A stretch of 32,135 nucleotides of DNA from CAZYQW01 sp964649825. Lineage in GTDB: Bacteria > Planctomycetota > B15-G4 > JADJEK01. A program made the translations under genes and the position numbers. Positions 24,309 through 32,135 of the stretch are shown piece by piece. The notes under the pieces were generated by a model. It did no database searches and was not told where the DNA came from. It saw only the letters and a program-made list of their open reading frames with translations. Numbering within the stretch: the stretch's first letter is position 1; each line of letters begins with the position of its first letter. Where the stretch lies: assembly GCA_964649825.1 (NCBI GenBank), contig CAZYQW010000114.1, forward strand, positions 1-32,135, given 5' to 3'.

Positions 24309-25892
24309 ATGCGCACGCGCTTCACGAACCTATGGACCTGGATTGTGATCGTCACGGCGGTCGCATACGTGGTGCGGGGGCTTCACCTCGACAGCCAGAT
24401 TCTCGGCGGCGACGAGATCCACTTGCTCTGGGTGATCACGCGTCGTTCGCTGCTGGAGATCCCCGCGACGGTGCTGGAGTCGGACTACTCGGTGCCACTT
24501 GCGCTCCTGTTCCGTGGCGTCTCGGAGTTCGTTCCCCTGAACGAGTGCATGCTGAGGGCGCCCGTGCTCGCCGCCGGAACGGTTGCCCCGGCGCTCCTTT
24601 CATTGTGCGCACGACGGTTCGCGCCCGCCGGCGCCGCGCTCCTGCTGGGCTGGATTGTCGCGGTTCACCCGCTGTTCGTGTTCTACGGGCGGTTCACTCG
24701 ACCCTACGGACCGTCGATGCTCCTGGTGATCGGCGTGCTCTTTCTCCTCGACCTCTGGCACGACCGCCGGCGCGCGTGGCTGCTCGTCGCGGCGGCGGCG
24801 TTCGCGGCGCTGGCGAGCTGGTTCACCCTGGTGGCGTTGACCTCCGTCACCCTGGTCTTCCTCGGCGCGCTCCTGCGTGAGGCGGTGACTCCTAGCCGAG
24901 GCGTCACGCGCCGTCGCGCCGTTCTTCCGATCGCGGCCGCAGGGGTCGGCACGCTCGGCGCTATCGCGATGCTGTACGCGCCCGGTCTTGGCCAAATCAT
25001 CGAGCTGCACGTGGAAACCAAGGTCGGGGCCGCGGTGGTAATCGACGCCAATGTTCTTTGGAGGAATGCCGCGGTTCTCGCCGGCGTGCCGTCGCGCGCG
25101 GGCGCGGCCGCGGTCTTCGCCCTGGCGGTGATCGGGGCGATCATGTTCCTGCTGCGCTGGCACGCTCGCGCCATCCCGTTGTTGGTCGCGGCCTTCGGCC
25201 AGCCGCTGGTGATCCTCCTCTTGAGGCCGACGCTGCTGGACTTCGGGTTCGTTCTCGCCAGATATAACTTCTTCGTCCTGCCGCTCTGGATCTTGTTTGC
25301 GGCGCATGTGGTCCACGCAACTCTGTCCGCCTTGTTCCGTTCGCGCGTCGACTGGGACGGACCGACGCCTCTCGGAATCATCGGCGCGGCGGTCGCGGCG
25401 CTTTGGCTCCTCTTGGGGCCATATGGATCGATCTACACCGCCGACAACGCCCTTGCCCACCACAACTTCTTCCAGACGTTCAGCCACTTGACCGACCCCG
25501 GTTGGCAAGCCGCGCGCGTCCGTTCGGCCCTGGCTCCCGTGCCGCCTTGCTACCTCGGTGACCATCTCGATGGCGCGACCGTCGTCTACGAATGGCCGCC
25601 GCCGTATGGATTCAACACCACAGGACACCACTTCTACCAGGCGGCACACCACAGACCCATGAGGTTCGCGGCGTTCGGCGATCCTCCATGGTCCGATCCG
25701 CGGCTCGCCCTCGCCAACATCCGAAGCATCCCCGGCCGCGGTCCACTCGGTCTCGAGCGCGGCGCGGTCGTCGTCCTTGACAAGAAATTCAGCAAGAGAC
25801 AGGCGTACCTGAGGACCGCAAGCCGACTCAGTGTCGTGTGCGGCCCACCCATCTTCAACGACACGCAAGCGACGGTGTTCCAGGTCCGTTGA
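24309..25892 (+). CDS. GT-C membrane glycosyltransferase (ArnT/PMT-like)
   Basis: A 527-residue polytopic membrane protein. About ten hydrophobic helices are visible, starting with IVIVTAVAYVVRG and including LLGWIVAVHPLFVFYG, LLVAAAAFAALASWFTLV and LGIIGAAVAALWLLLG. The first outside loop carries GGDE (LGGDEIHLLW), the acidic motif of GT39/GT83-type enzymes that transfer sugars from a polyprenyl-phosphate donor on the periplasmic side. YGRFTRPYGPSML in the next loops also fits the family. The last ~110 residues form a soluble periplasmic domain. The acceptor (protein or lipid) cannot be told. ATG 24309 is the only reasonable start; no strong ribosome site. The 246 bases before it hold nothing recognisable. 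Confidence 0.85.
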   Translation: MRTRFTNLWTWIVIVTAVAYVVRGLHLDSQILGGDEIHLLWVITRRSLLEIPATVLESDYSVPLALLFRGVSEFVPLNECMLRAPVLAAGTVAPALLSLCARRFAPAGAALLLGWIVAVHPLFVFYGRFTRPYGPSMLLVIGVLFLLDLWHDRRRAWLLVAAAAFAALASWFTLVALTSVTLVFLGALLREAVTPSRGVTRRRAVLPIAAAGVGTLGAIAMLYAPGLGQIIELHVETKVGAAVVIDANVLWRNAAVLAGVPSRAGAAAVFALAVIGAIMFLLRWHARAIPLLVAAFGQPLVILLLRPTLLDFGFVLARYNFFVLPLWILFAAHVVHATLSALFRSRVDWDGPTPLGIIGAAVAALWLLLGPYGSIYTADNALAHHNFFQTFSHLTDPGWQAARVRSALAPVPPCYLGDHLDGATVVYEWPPPYGFNTTGHHFYQAAHHRPMRFAAFGDPPWSDPRLALANIRSIPGRGPLGLERGAVVVLDKKFSKRQAYLRTASRLSVVCGPPIFNDTQATVFQVR

Positions 25893-26025
25893 CCTGGCGC
25901 GGCGCGTCGGCGACGGCGCCTCACGTCCCATGAAGCGCGGGGCCGCGGCGACTCCGACCGCGGCTATGATCTCGGTGCGAACACGTCCATGTTGCACGAG
26001 TCCAGCTCCAGGTGATGGAGGCCTC

Positions 26026-26212
26026 ATGAAAACGACAAGAGACTGCTTCTCGGTCCTTGCCTCCTTGGCGCTGGCGTCGGTCGCGGGTGCGCAGTCGTTG
26101 AGCCCGCACGATGCCGTGGTCGTGACCGAGGACGGCCGGGATGGCGTCCACGGACCGACCCTCGTGAGAGTACTCGGGGACGAACGCCTTGTCATTCCGC
26201 GCGAAGTGAGAC
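26026..26212 (+). pseudogene. 5' stub of a secreted-protein gene
   Basis: An ATG with GGAGG four bases upstream starts MKTTRDCFSVLASLALASVA with a signal peptide ending GAQ. It is followed by ~40 plausible residues (LSPHDAVVVTEDGRDGVHGP then TLVRVLGDERLVIP). Past about 26212 the frame becomes low-quality sequence antisense to other fragments. It looks like a start region cut from its gene. Together with the tpiA piece it fills the gap 25893-26443, where nothing else is seen except the terminator. Confidence 0.45.
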
Positions 26213-26282
26213 GTTGCTTTGGCCTCTCGGCGCGCTCGGCTGGAACGTCGAGGACCTCGACGAGGTGCAGCGTGAGCACCAC

Positions 26283-26324
26283 AAGGTTCATCTTCCAGTT
26301 GCCGGCGACGAACGGAGTACGCAT
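26283..26324 (-). pseudogene. tpiA: First 14 codons of a triosephosphate isomerase gene
   Basis: The minus strand from ATG 26324 reads MRTPFVAGNWKMNL, the very characteristic TIM N-terminus including the active-site Asn and Lys of GNWKMN. The following residues (VVLTLHLVEVLDV) do not continue the TIM sequence. Only the first 42 bases are recognisable, so it is a fragment, not a working gene. Confidence 0.7.
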
Positions 26325-26399
26325 GGTTCTGCGACGAGGTCGAAACCCGGCGCATTACCGGGCGTGCCCGCGCTCGTCAATGCCCGTGCCTGGGGGTAT

Positions 26400-26426
26400 C
26401 CCGGGAGCACCGGCAGGCGCCCCGGG
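26400..26426 (-). terminator. GC-rich hairpin after the propeller gene
   Basis: On the minus strand, CCCGGG-GCGCC and GGTGC-T-CCCGGG form an 11-bp stem with one bulged base and a 4-base loop, 17 bases after the stop at 26444. No T-run follows, so it is a possible intrinsic or Rho-assisted terminator. Confidence 0.45.
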
Positions 26427-26443
26427 GGTCTCCCGACCGCGCG

Positions 26444-27385
26444 TCAGCCCCGTTCGAACAGGAGGGATCCGCCGGCGTTCTCGTCGTCCGTCCCGAAGAC
26501 GATACCTCCCTTCGGGCCGGGGACCAGCGTGATCGCCTCCACCTTCCGGCCGGCGAATCGCCGCAGGCTGATCGGCGTGGCGTTCTTCCTGAAGACGATG
26601 CTCCCGTCGGCGTCCTCGGAGAACGCGCCGGCGACATAGAGGGCCGAACCGAACGGCCCGTCGTCGCTTGAGTCCGAGCTCGCGGTGACGAGCAGGACGC
26701 CGGCCGCGTCGAGGAAGAGGTCGGAGACGTGGCGGACGGAGCTCGCCGTCGGCCAGGGGACCCGGAACTCGACGCTCCGGACGTCGTGGACCGCGTACTT
26801 GCCGACGTCGAACGTCCCCCAGAAGATCTTCGCGGACGTGGAGTCATCGCCCCTGTACGCCCAGACGAGGACACTCCTGCCGCCTACGGTCCCGAGACCG
26901 ATCCCTTCGTAGTCCTTCGCGTCCGTGCTCCCGGGCAGCATGAACTCGCCCCGCACCTCGATCCACTCGCCGCCCGGCCATGGAGCCGGTCCGATCTCGA
27001 TGTGATAGACGTGTCCTTCCGCGCTCGACATCGCGAGGAAGGAATCGGTACCGGGAACCTCGCACAGACCTTCGAGGTCGAACGGGGTCGTCTGAAAGCC
27101 GTTCCAGTCGAGCGGCTCGTACTTCAGGTTCCCCGACTTCGTGGTCACGCGCGCCGTGTACACCTTCCGTCCCTTGTTGTCGTGGACGACGAGGAACGAC
27201 GGACCGTCCGGATCGCCCGAGCCGGACAAGAGCGCGATCCCGCTGACGCCGAGGAGCTTGTCGGCGTTCAGCTTCGCCCACCCGCCATGTGCATCGGTGC
27301 TCACGATCACGTGCGTCGCGAACGCCAGCATCGCAGTCGCTGCTCCGAGACGGACGCGACTTCGCGCTTTCCATCGATCGATCAT
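26444..27385 (-). CDS. Secreted beta-propeller-like protein
   Basis: The product is 313 residues from ATG 27385, with GAGGAG seven bases upstream. Residues ~8-33 are a signal peptide ending near STDAHGG. The rest is repeating beta strands of the esterase-like phytase / SdiA-regulated propeller style: GVSGIALLSG, SFLVVHDNKGRKVY, FDLEGLCEVPGTDSFLAMSS, GHVYHIEIG, DYEGIGLGTVGGRSVLVW, VSDLFLDAAGVLLVTASSDS and VEAITLVPGPKGGIVFGTDD. The acidic DLEGL and DYEGIG motifs are typical of such propellers and may bind calcium. No proof of catalysis; the substrate is unknown. The proposed kinship with phytase-like propellers echoes the fusion protein at 4208, but sequence similarity between them is not obvious. 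Confidence 0.7.
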   Translation of the reverse strand: MIDRWKARSRVRLGAATAMLAFATHVIVSTDAHGGWAKLNADKLLGVSGIALLSGSGDPDGPSFLVVHDNKGRKVYTARVTTKSGNLKYEPLDWNGFQTTPFDLEGLCEVPGTDSFLAMSSAEGHVYHIEIGPAPWPGGEWIEVRGEFMLPGSTDAKDYEGIGLGTVGGRSVLVWAYRGDDSTSAKIFWGTFDVGKYAVHDVRSVEFRVPWPTASSVRHVSDLFLDAAGVLLVTASSDSSDDGPFGSALYVAGAFSEDADGSIVFRKNATPISLRRFAGRKVEAITLVPGPKGGIVFGTDDENAGGSLLFERG

Positions 27386-27540
27386 CGGGATTCTCCTCGG
27401 CACGGGATTTCCTTCGCATCCGGTTGCACGTCGTGGGAGGTGAACGCCCGCCAAGAGACCGTGGAACGGCGGATCTTCTCGAGCCGAGACGTCCTCGGGT
27501 CGAACCCGGCGTCAGGGAGCGCCTCGTCGGCGCGGTGGGT

Positions 27541-27645
27541 GGTCGCGGATCGCGTGGCGTTCCTACGGGAGCACGACGTGAGCTTCGTGTCGACCACGCA
27601 GGCGTTCGACACGTCGACCCGGCCGGCAAGCTCATGGTCAAGCCC
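27541..27645 (+). pseudogene. Serine recombinase (resolvase) fragment
   Basis: The plus strand reads RVAFLREHDVSFVSTTQAFDTST, then, after a one-base frame change, PAGKLMVK. This is the conserved serine-recombinase block (H-G-V-x-F-V-S-x-T-Q-x-F-D-T-S/T followed by G-x-L) near the end of the catalytic domain. The catalytic Ser region and DNA-binding part are absent. A further short protein-like piece, DPRDALAAVRAEGQRAWIDT, ends at a TAG (27720-27722), of unknown origin. The rest of the 27386-27788 gap holds nothing recognisable. Confidence 0.6.
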
Positions 27646-27788
27646 GGCAAGGCGCCGACCCGCGTGACGCGCTCGCCGCGGTGCGCGCCGAAGGCCAGCG
27701 GGCCTGGATCGACACGGACTAGGCGGCGGCCAGCAACGGGAAGCGGCTGGCGAGCTCGGAACGAGGAGTTTGCTTCGCAACGCCGACA

Positions 27789-30700
27789 CTAGCCGGCACG
27801 ATACGTCGCCAACAGCGCAGTGAGCTCTTTCATGTCGACCGGCTTCACGAGGTGATGGTCGAAGCCGGCCTCGTGCGACTGCTGGACCACCTCCGCGCCA
27901 CCGTAGCCGCTGACCGCGATCAATAGCGCCGTCTCTGTCTCAGCCATGCCGCGCAAGCGCCGCGCTACCTCGTAGCCGTCCAGGCCGGGCAAGCCGATGT
28001 CGAGCAGCACGATCTCGGGCGCGAAGGTTCGCGCGATCGCGAGCGCCGCCGGTCCGTCCGAAGCGGTCTCGACGGTGTGCTTGTCGAGGCGCAGCAGTAT
28101 GGCCATGGCGGCCAGGGTGTCTACATTGTCGTCGACCACGAGCATGCGCCGTGAGACGGCTTCGCCATCCTGCGCCTCGGGCTCGGGCTCGGCCATCGTC
28201 CGGCTCGCCTCCGGTATCGATGCCAGCGGCAGGCGAACCGTGAACGTGCTGCCGCGGTTCACGCCTGCACTTTTTGCTTCGATGGTGCCGCCGTGCAGCT
28301 CGACCAGCCGACGCACCAGCGTAAGGCCGAGCCCGAGACCACCCTGCGACCGGTCTGCCGAGCGCTGCCCCTGCACGAACAGCTCGAAAATCTGCGGCAG
28401 CAGCTCGGGCGCGATGCCGATTCCGTTGTCGGCGACCTCGAGCACGGCCTCCTCGCCGCTGCATGCGAGCGAGAGGTCGATGCGCCCGCCGGGCTCCGTG
28501 AACTTGATGCTGTTGCCGAGCAGATTCGCCGCCACCTGCTCGAGGCGCGTCGCGTCGCCCTCGACCACGACCGGCTGCGAGGGTAGCGCGAGCGTAAGCG
28601 TGTGACGGTACGCATTCACCAGCGTGCGCATCTCCTCCACGGCCTCGTTCACCGCCGGCACGAGGTCCACGGGGCGCGTGTGCAGCGTGATGATGCCGCG
28701 CGTAATGCGGGAGATATCGAGCAGATCGTCGATCAGCCGGGTTTCCTTGCGCAGTTGTCGATCGAGCATGGCCTGCGCCTGCTGCTCGAGATCCGCGCCG
28801 GCATCGCCGCGCTGCCATATCTCCCAGGCGCTGCGGATGGCGGCGAGCGGGTTGCGCAGCTCGTGCGCAAGCATGGCGAGAAACTCGTGCGCGCGCTGCG
28901 TGCTGATCTCGAGCGTCCTGAGGGCCGCTTTGTATTCGGTCACGTCCTCGATGACGAGCAGAATCAACGCATGGTTCGACCAGGAAAGCCCGCGTGCACT
29001 CAACCGCATGGTCTTTTCGCCGAGGTTCGGAAACACACGTTTCATTTCGAAGTCTTCGAGGTCGCCCGTATCCGAAAGGGTCCTCTGAAGCCGCCGGCAC
29101 AGCTCGGGGTCGTCCCACTGTTGCTCGCCGAGGGCATAGAGATGCCCTCCCTCGGTGACCTCCCGATTCGTATCGAACATGGCGTAGAACCCACGGTTGG
29201 CGCGAATGACGCGCAGGTCGGCGTCGAGCACGAGCAGTGGTGCACGCAGGGTCTCGACGATCGCATCGGCATAGTCGCGCGCCTGCCGCAGATCCTCGTT
29301 GAACCTGGCCAGGTCGCGGTTGCGCTGGAGCAGCTCGTCATTGGTGGTCACGAGCTCCTCGTTGGTCGACTCCAGCTCCTCTTTTGCGGTCTGCAGCTCC
29401 TCGTTCGTGCTCTGGAACTCCTCGTTGCTGGATAGCAGCTCCTCCTGTGCCGATTTGAGCTCCTCGACCGTGCTGTCGTGGCGCTCGACCAGCGTATGAA
29501 TGTAGGCGCGGCTCGCTTCGAGCTCACCCGCAAGCCGCGATGGCTCGGCCTCCCCGTCGATGGACTCGCCATCGCCGCGCCGCCACAGCCGCTGCCAGAA
29601 CGTGCGACCGGGAAGACCGTGCGGCGCGCCGCGAAGCGACTGCGTCGCCTCGAAGAAGATCAGGAACGAAGGCGCGCCCGACGACACCGGCACGACCTCG
29701 AGATCGACCCGGCGCACTCCTGCCTCGGATTCCATGCGAATCCCCTGCGCGCGCGCCGGTGCACCGGTGTGACGCGCCTGTTGCACTGCGTTGCCGAGCG
29801 GCACCAGCAAATCCGCACGCGCCATCTTCTTCAGATTCAGGCTCGGCGTCCCGCTCGCGTGCGCCAGGAAAGCGCTGGTGTCGCCGCGAAACTGCAGCAC
29901 GTTCAGCTCGTCGTCGCACAGCACGCTTGCCGGCGCGTAGCGCGCAAGCGCGATGCGGTCGGCCGCCTCCTCGAGTTGCGCGACATCGTCGGCGACCGGC
30001 TCGTCCGCATCCGCCACCTCGCCTGGTGTTCGGTGCTCGGGCGCAGCAGCGCGCAGCTCCAGCACCGCGCGTCCCGGCACGCTCTTCTTCTGAAAGATCT
30101 TGCTGCCTTCGCCGCCGAAGGGACGGAACAGATCCGAAAACGGTCCGATCGTTTCCGAGGCACCTAGCATCAGCAGGCCATTCGGATTCAATCCGTAGTG
30201 GACGGTCGCCATCACGCGCTTCTGCAGCTCCGGACCGAAGTAGATCAGCAGGTTGCGGCAGCTCACGAGATCGATGCGCGAGAACGGCGGATCGTGCGTA
30301 ACATCCTGGCGCGAAAAGATGCAGAGATTACGCAGAGACTTCGCGATGTGATAGCACGCGTCCTGCTTCACGAAGAACCGGCGCAGCCGCTCCTCCGACA
30401 CATCGCGTGCAATGCTCTCGATGTACAAACCGGTGCGCGCGGTCTCGATGGCGGCTTCGCTCACGTCCGTGCCGAAGATCTGAATGGGGGTTTGCGCGAG
30501 GCGCTCACCGAGGTATTCGGCGAGACAGATGGCGATTGAATACACCTCTTCCCCAGTGGCGCAGCCCGGCACCCAGATCCGAAGCGGCATCTGCGCGGGA
30601 CGTCTGTCGAGCAAGTGCGGCAGGACGGTCGCCTTCAGTGCATCGAACGTTGCCGGATCGCGGAAGAAGCTCGACACCGAAATCAGCAAGTCCTGGCACA

Positions 30701-31493
30701 GCGCACGCACTTCGGCGGAATCGTTCTCCAGCAGCGTCAGATACTCGTCCAATATCGAGACATCATGCAGCGCGAGCCGCCGCGCCAGCCGCCTTGAAAT
30801 GGTGCCGCGCTTGTACTGCGCGAAATCGATGCCGCAGACGTTGCGCAAGCGGCGAAACACGTAGCGGAGGTTTTTTTCGTCGACTCCGACTGCCGTGTCG
30901 CTCACCTTCGCTCGCGCCTTCGCGAGATACGGGTGGCGGCCGAGCCGTCCGATGTGCGTTGCGATCTGTTTCGGGGGTAGCACGAAGTCGACGCAGCCGA
31001 GCGCGATTGCCGCTTGCGGCATGCTGTTGAACCGTGCACTGCCCGAGTCCTGTGCAAACGTGATTCCGCCGTGATCCTTGATCGCTCGCATCCCACGCGC
31101 GCCGTCCGACCCGCTGCCCGACAGGATGACGGCGATGACGTCCTCGCCCTTTTGCGCGAGCGACTCCATCAGATCGTCGACCGGCATCGGCCGGCCGAGC
31201 GTTCTGCGCGGCTCGAGCACGAGGCGATCCTGCGCCACCGTCATCGACGTGTTGGGCGTAATGACGTAGACGCGGTTCGACTCGATCGCGGCATGCTGAG
31301 TGGCCTCCGCGACCGGCATGGCCGTCTTCTTGCCGAGGATCTCGGCGAGCATGCTCGAATGACTGGCGTCGAGGTGCTGCACGATGATGTAGGCGAAGCC
31401 GAGGTCGGTACGCAGCTCCCCGAGCAGCTCGCTGATGGCTTCGAGCCCACCGGCAGATGCGCCGATCGCCACGATGGGAACTGATTCAGTCAT
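27789..31493 (-). CDS. CheB-CheR-PAS-histidine kinase-receiver hybrid
   Basis: A 1234-residue signalling protein. Residues 1-185 are a CheB methylesterase domain with Ser13 (GASAGG), His40 (VQHLD) and Asp130 (SGSGSDG), but no N-terminal receiver. About 205-470 is a CheR methyltransferase with the SAM motif PGCATGEE (309-316) and FGTDVS. A PAS-like region (520-615) and a long coiled coil of NEEL-type repeats (~655-740) lead to a second PAS (740-860). The kinase has His877 (LAHELRNPL), N-box NLLGNSIKFT, DNGIGIA and GGLGLGLTLV. A C-terminal receiver has phospho-acceptor Asp1165 (LLDIGLPG) and KPVD. All key residues are intact and no membrane helix is seen. This order is common in Proteobacteria, and base usage looks different from neighbouring genes. 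It lies next to a recombinase remnant, so transfer is plausible. No chemotaxis genes adjoin it. Confidence 0.93.
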   Translation of the reverse strand: MTESVPIVAIGASAGGLEAISELLGELRTDLGFAYIIVQHLDASHSSMLAEILGKKTAMPVAEATQHAAIESNRVYVITPNTSMTVAQDRLVLEPRRTLGRPMPVDDLMESLAQKGEDVIAVILSGSGSDGARGMRAIKDHGGITFAQDSGSARFNSMPQAAIALGCVDFVLPPKQIATHIGRLGRHPYLAKARAKVSDTAVGVDEKNLRYVFRRLRNVCGIDFAQYKRGTISRRLARRLALHDVSILDEYLTLLENDSAEVRALCQDLLISVSSFFRDPATFDALKATVLPHLLDRRPAQMPLRIWVPGCATGEEVYSIAICLAEYLGERLAQTPIQIFGTDVSEAAIETARTGLYIESIARDVSEERLRRFFVKQDACYHIAKSLRNLCIFSRQDVTHDPPFSRIDLVSCRNLLIYFGPELQKRVMATVHYGLNPNGLLMLGASETIGPFSDLFRPFGGEGSKIFQKKSVPGRAVLELRAAAPEHRTPGEVADADEPVADDVAQLEEAADRIALARYAPASVLCDDELNVLQFRGDTSAFLAHASGTPSLNLKKMARADLLVPLGNAVQQARHTGAPARAQGIRMESEAGVRRVDLEVVPVSSGAPSFLIFFEATQSLRGAPHGLPGRTFWQRLWRRGDGESIDGEAEPSRLAGELEASRAYIHTLVERHDSTVEELKSAQEELLSSNEEFQSTNEELQTAKEELESTNEELVTTNDELLQRNRDLARFNEDLRQARDYADAIVETLRAPLLVLDADLRVIRANRGFYAMFDTNREVTEGGHLYALGEQQWDDPELCRRLQRTLSDTGDLEDFEMKRVFPNLGEKTMRLSARGLSWSNHALILLVIEDVTEYKAALRTLEISTQRAHEFLAMLAHELRNPLAAIRSAWEIWQRGDAGADLEQQAQAMLDRQLRKETRLIDDLLDISRITRGIITLHTRPVDLVPAVNEAVEEMRTLVNAYRHTLTLALPSQPVVVEGDATRLEQVAANLLGNSIKFTEPGGRIDLSLACSGEEAVLEVADNGIGIAPELLPQIFELFVQGQRSADRSQGGLGLGLTLVRRLVELHGGTIEAKSAGVNRGSTFTVRLPLASIPEASRTMAEPEPEAQDGEAVSRRMLVVDDNVDTLAAMAILLRLDKHTVETASDGPAALAIARTFAPEIVLLDIGLPGLDGYEVARRLRGMAETETALLIAVSGYGGAEVVQQSHEAGFDHHLVKPVDMKELTALLATYRAG

Positions 31494-32135
31494 CGTTACA
31501 CAAAGCTCCCGAAGGTTGCATCCAGGCTAGGTTTGACCGAGCTGCAGCGCAACAGCCGCCGCAGACAAACTCGTGAATGGGGCCGCTCGGTCGAACGTGA
31601 GCGGGTTCCGCACTGAATGTGAATCTGTAACTGTAAGGGTGCGCGGAACCCGACTCGACGGTCGGCTGCCAGTCGGCAACTCGACACTCGAGGAGTCCCG
31701 CCTCTACTTCGACGTGCCGGCGTCCGGTGCCGGGTCCGACGGCAGGAACTACCATCCCACGCTCTACGGCACGGACGAGCGGGGCCGGCGTACGCGCGTG
31801 AAGGAGCCGCAGAACGATCACCGAATGATGCAAGAAAGGGGTGTGAGCTCACGGCTCCACGAACCGGGTCATCCGCAGCGGCAACGGCAGTGCGGTTGTC
31901 AACCACCTACCAGACGGAAACGGTGGACTTGGTCGGTAGAGCACTCTTCCGCCTCCCGTTGCCGATCACCGGCCACGCGAGTTGAGTCCTGAAACCCCGG
32001 ACGAGCCGGCGGTGCGGAGGTCCGGCGAGCATGGCTGTGAGATGATTGTCCTGAAGTTGTGCCGGGTTGGAGGGGGGCTGCTCTCGGTTCGTGTTCGCGA
32101 GGAGGGCCGCGATCCTACGAGAGCGGCCAGAGGAG
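31494..32135. other. Right edge without a recognisable gene
   Basis: Short open frames occur on both strands but none has family features, a good ribosome site or consistent composition. A plus-strand stretch reads RLYFDVPASGAGSDGRNYHP, which looks protein-like but leads nowhere. The left part must hold the promoter of the CheB-CheR hybrid gene; TTGCGC and TAGCCT at 17-base spacing on the minus strand (about 31531-31560) are a weak candidate. Confidence 0.4.

Noticed and set aside
24600..26324. A 574-residue minus-strand open frame starting with a triosephosphate isomerase N-terminus
   Set aside because: Only the first 14 residues are TIM-like; the rest is antisense to the glycosyltransferase gene.
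31850..31950. A peptide resembling an AbrB/MazE-type antitoxin start (RVIRSGNGSAVV)
   Set aside because: No start codon, ribosome site, continuing domain or toxin partner; the likeness is only a few residues.
1..32135. CRISPR arrays, tRNA or rRNA genes, riboswitches
   Set aside because: No regularly spaced repeats, cloverleaf-like sequences or conserved rRNA stretches were seen on either strand by eye.

Overview
The window reads as chromosomal DNA of a high-GC member of the Planctomycetota. This is inferred from gene content: an ECF sigma factor overlapping a Ser/Thr kinase-TPR receptor, many signal-peptide proteins ending in a similar C-terminal module, a right-handed beta-helix protein, a carboxypeptidase-regulatory-like repeat protein, and secreted EF-hand proteins. 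Genes are mostly single transcription units on alternating strands. They are separated by gaps that hold an unusual number of broken gene pieces. I saw no rRNA, tRNA or CRISPR array.

Left part (1-10.0 kb): a secreted jelly-roll-like protein; a short Ser/Thr kinase behind a sigma-54-like promoter and three phased 10-bp repeats; an alpha/beta hydrolase that appears to lack its lid; an AT-hook protein; a 755-residue protein joining a CDP-glycerol glycerophosphotransferase-like domain through one membrane helix to a beta-propeller phytase domain; a secreted M43-type zinc protease; a decayed MscS-like gene end, part of which is repeated at the left edge; a secreted BsuPI-like protein; and a SIMPL-domain protein.

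Middle (10.4-21.8 kb): a second AT-hook paralogue sharing its upstream leader with the first; the kinase-TPR receptor and ECF sigma factor with a beta-helix gene upstream; a large secreted protein that looks like four PsbP/Mog1-type modules; a convergent gap holding a small mosaic of pieces copied from the kinase and beta-helix genes; and the most notable gene, a secreted EF-hand protein fused to an iodothyronine-deiodinase-like domain. Its catalytic position is an in-frame TGA, so it is very probably a selenoprotein. A 714-residue membrane-anchored repeat protein follows.

Right part (21.8-32.1 kb): a cluster of gene remnants with a truncated, frameshifted ISNCY-type transposase; a GT-C membrane glycosyltransferase; two promoter-proximal gene stubs, one from triosephosphate isomerase; a secreted propeller-like protein; a serine-recombinase remnant; and a 1234-residue CheB-CheR-PAS-histidine kinase-receiver hybrid that looks proteobacterial and may have been acquired.

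The intact genes point to envelope and extracellular functions (secreted enzymes, polyol-phosphate or phytate chemistry, glycosylation, signalling). The gaps record repeated small duplications, deletions and insertions. Family assignments are from motif recognition only; no database search was run.
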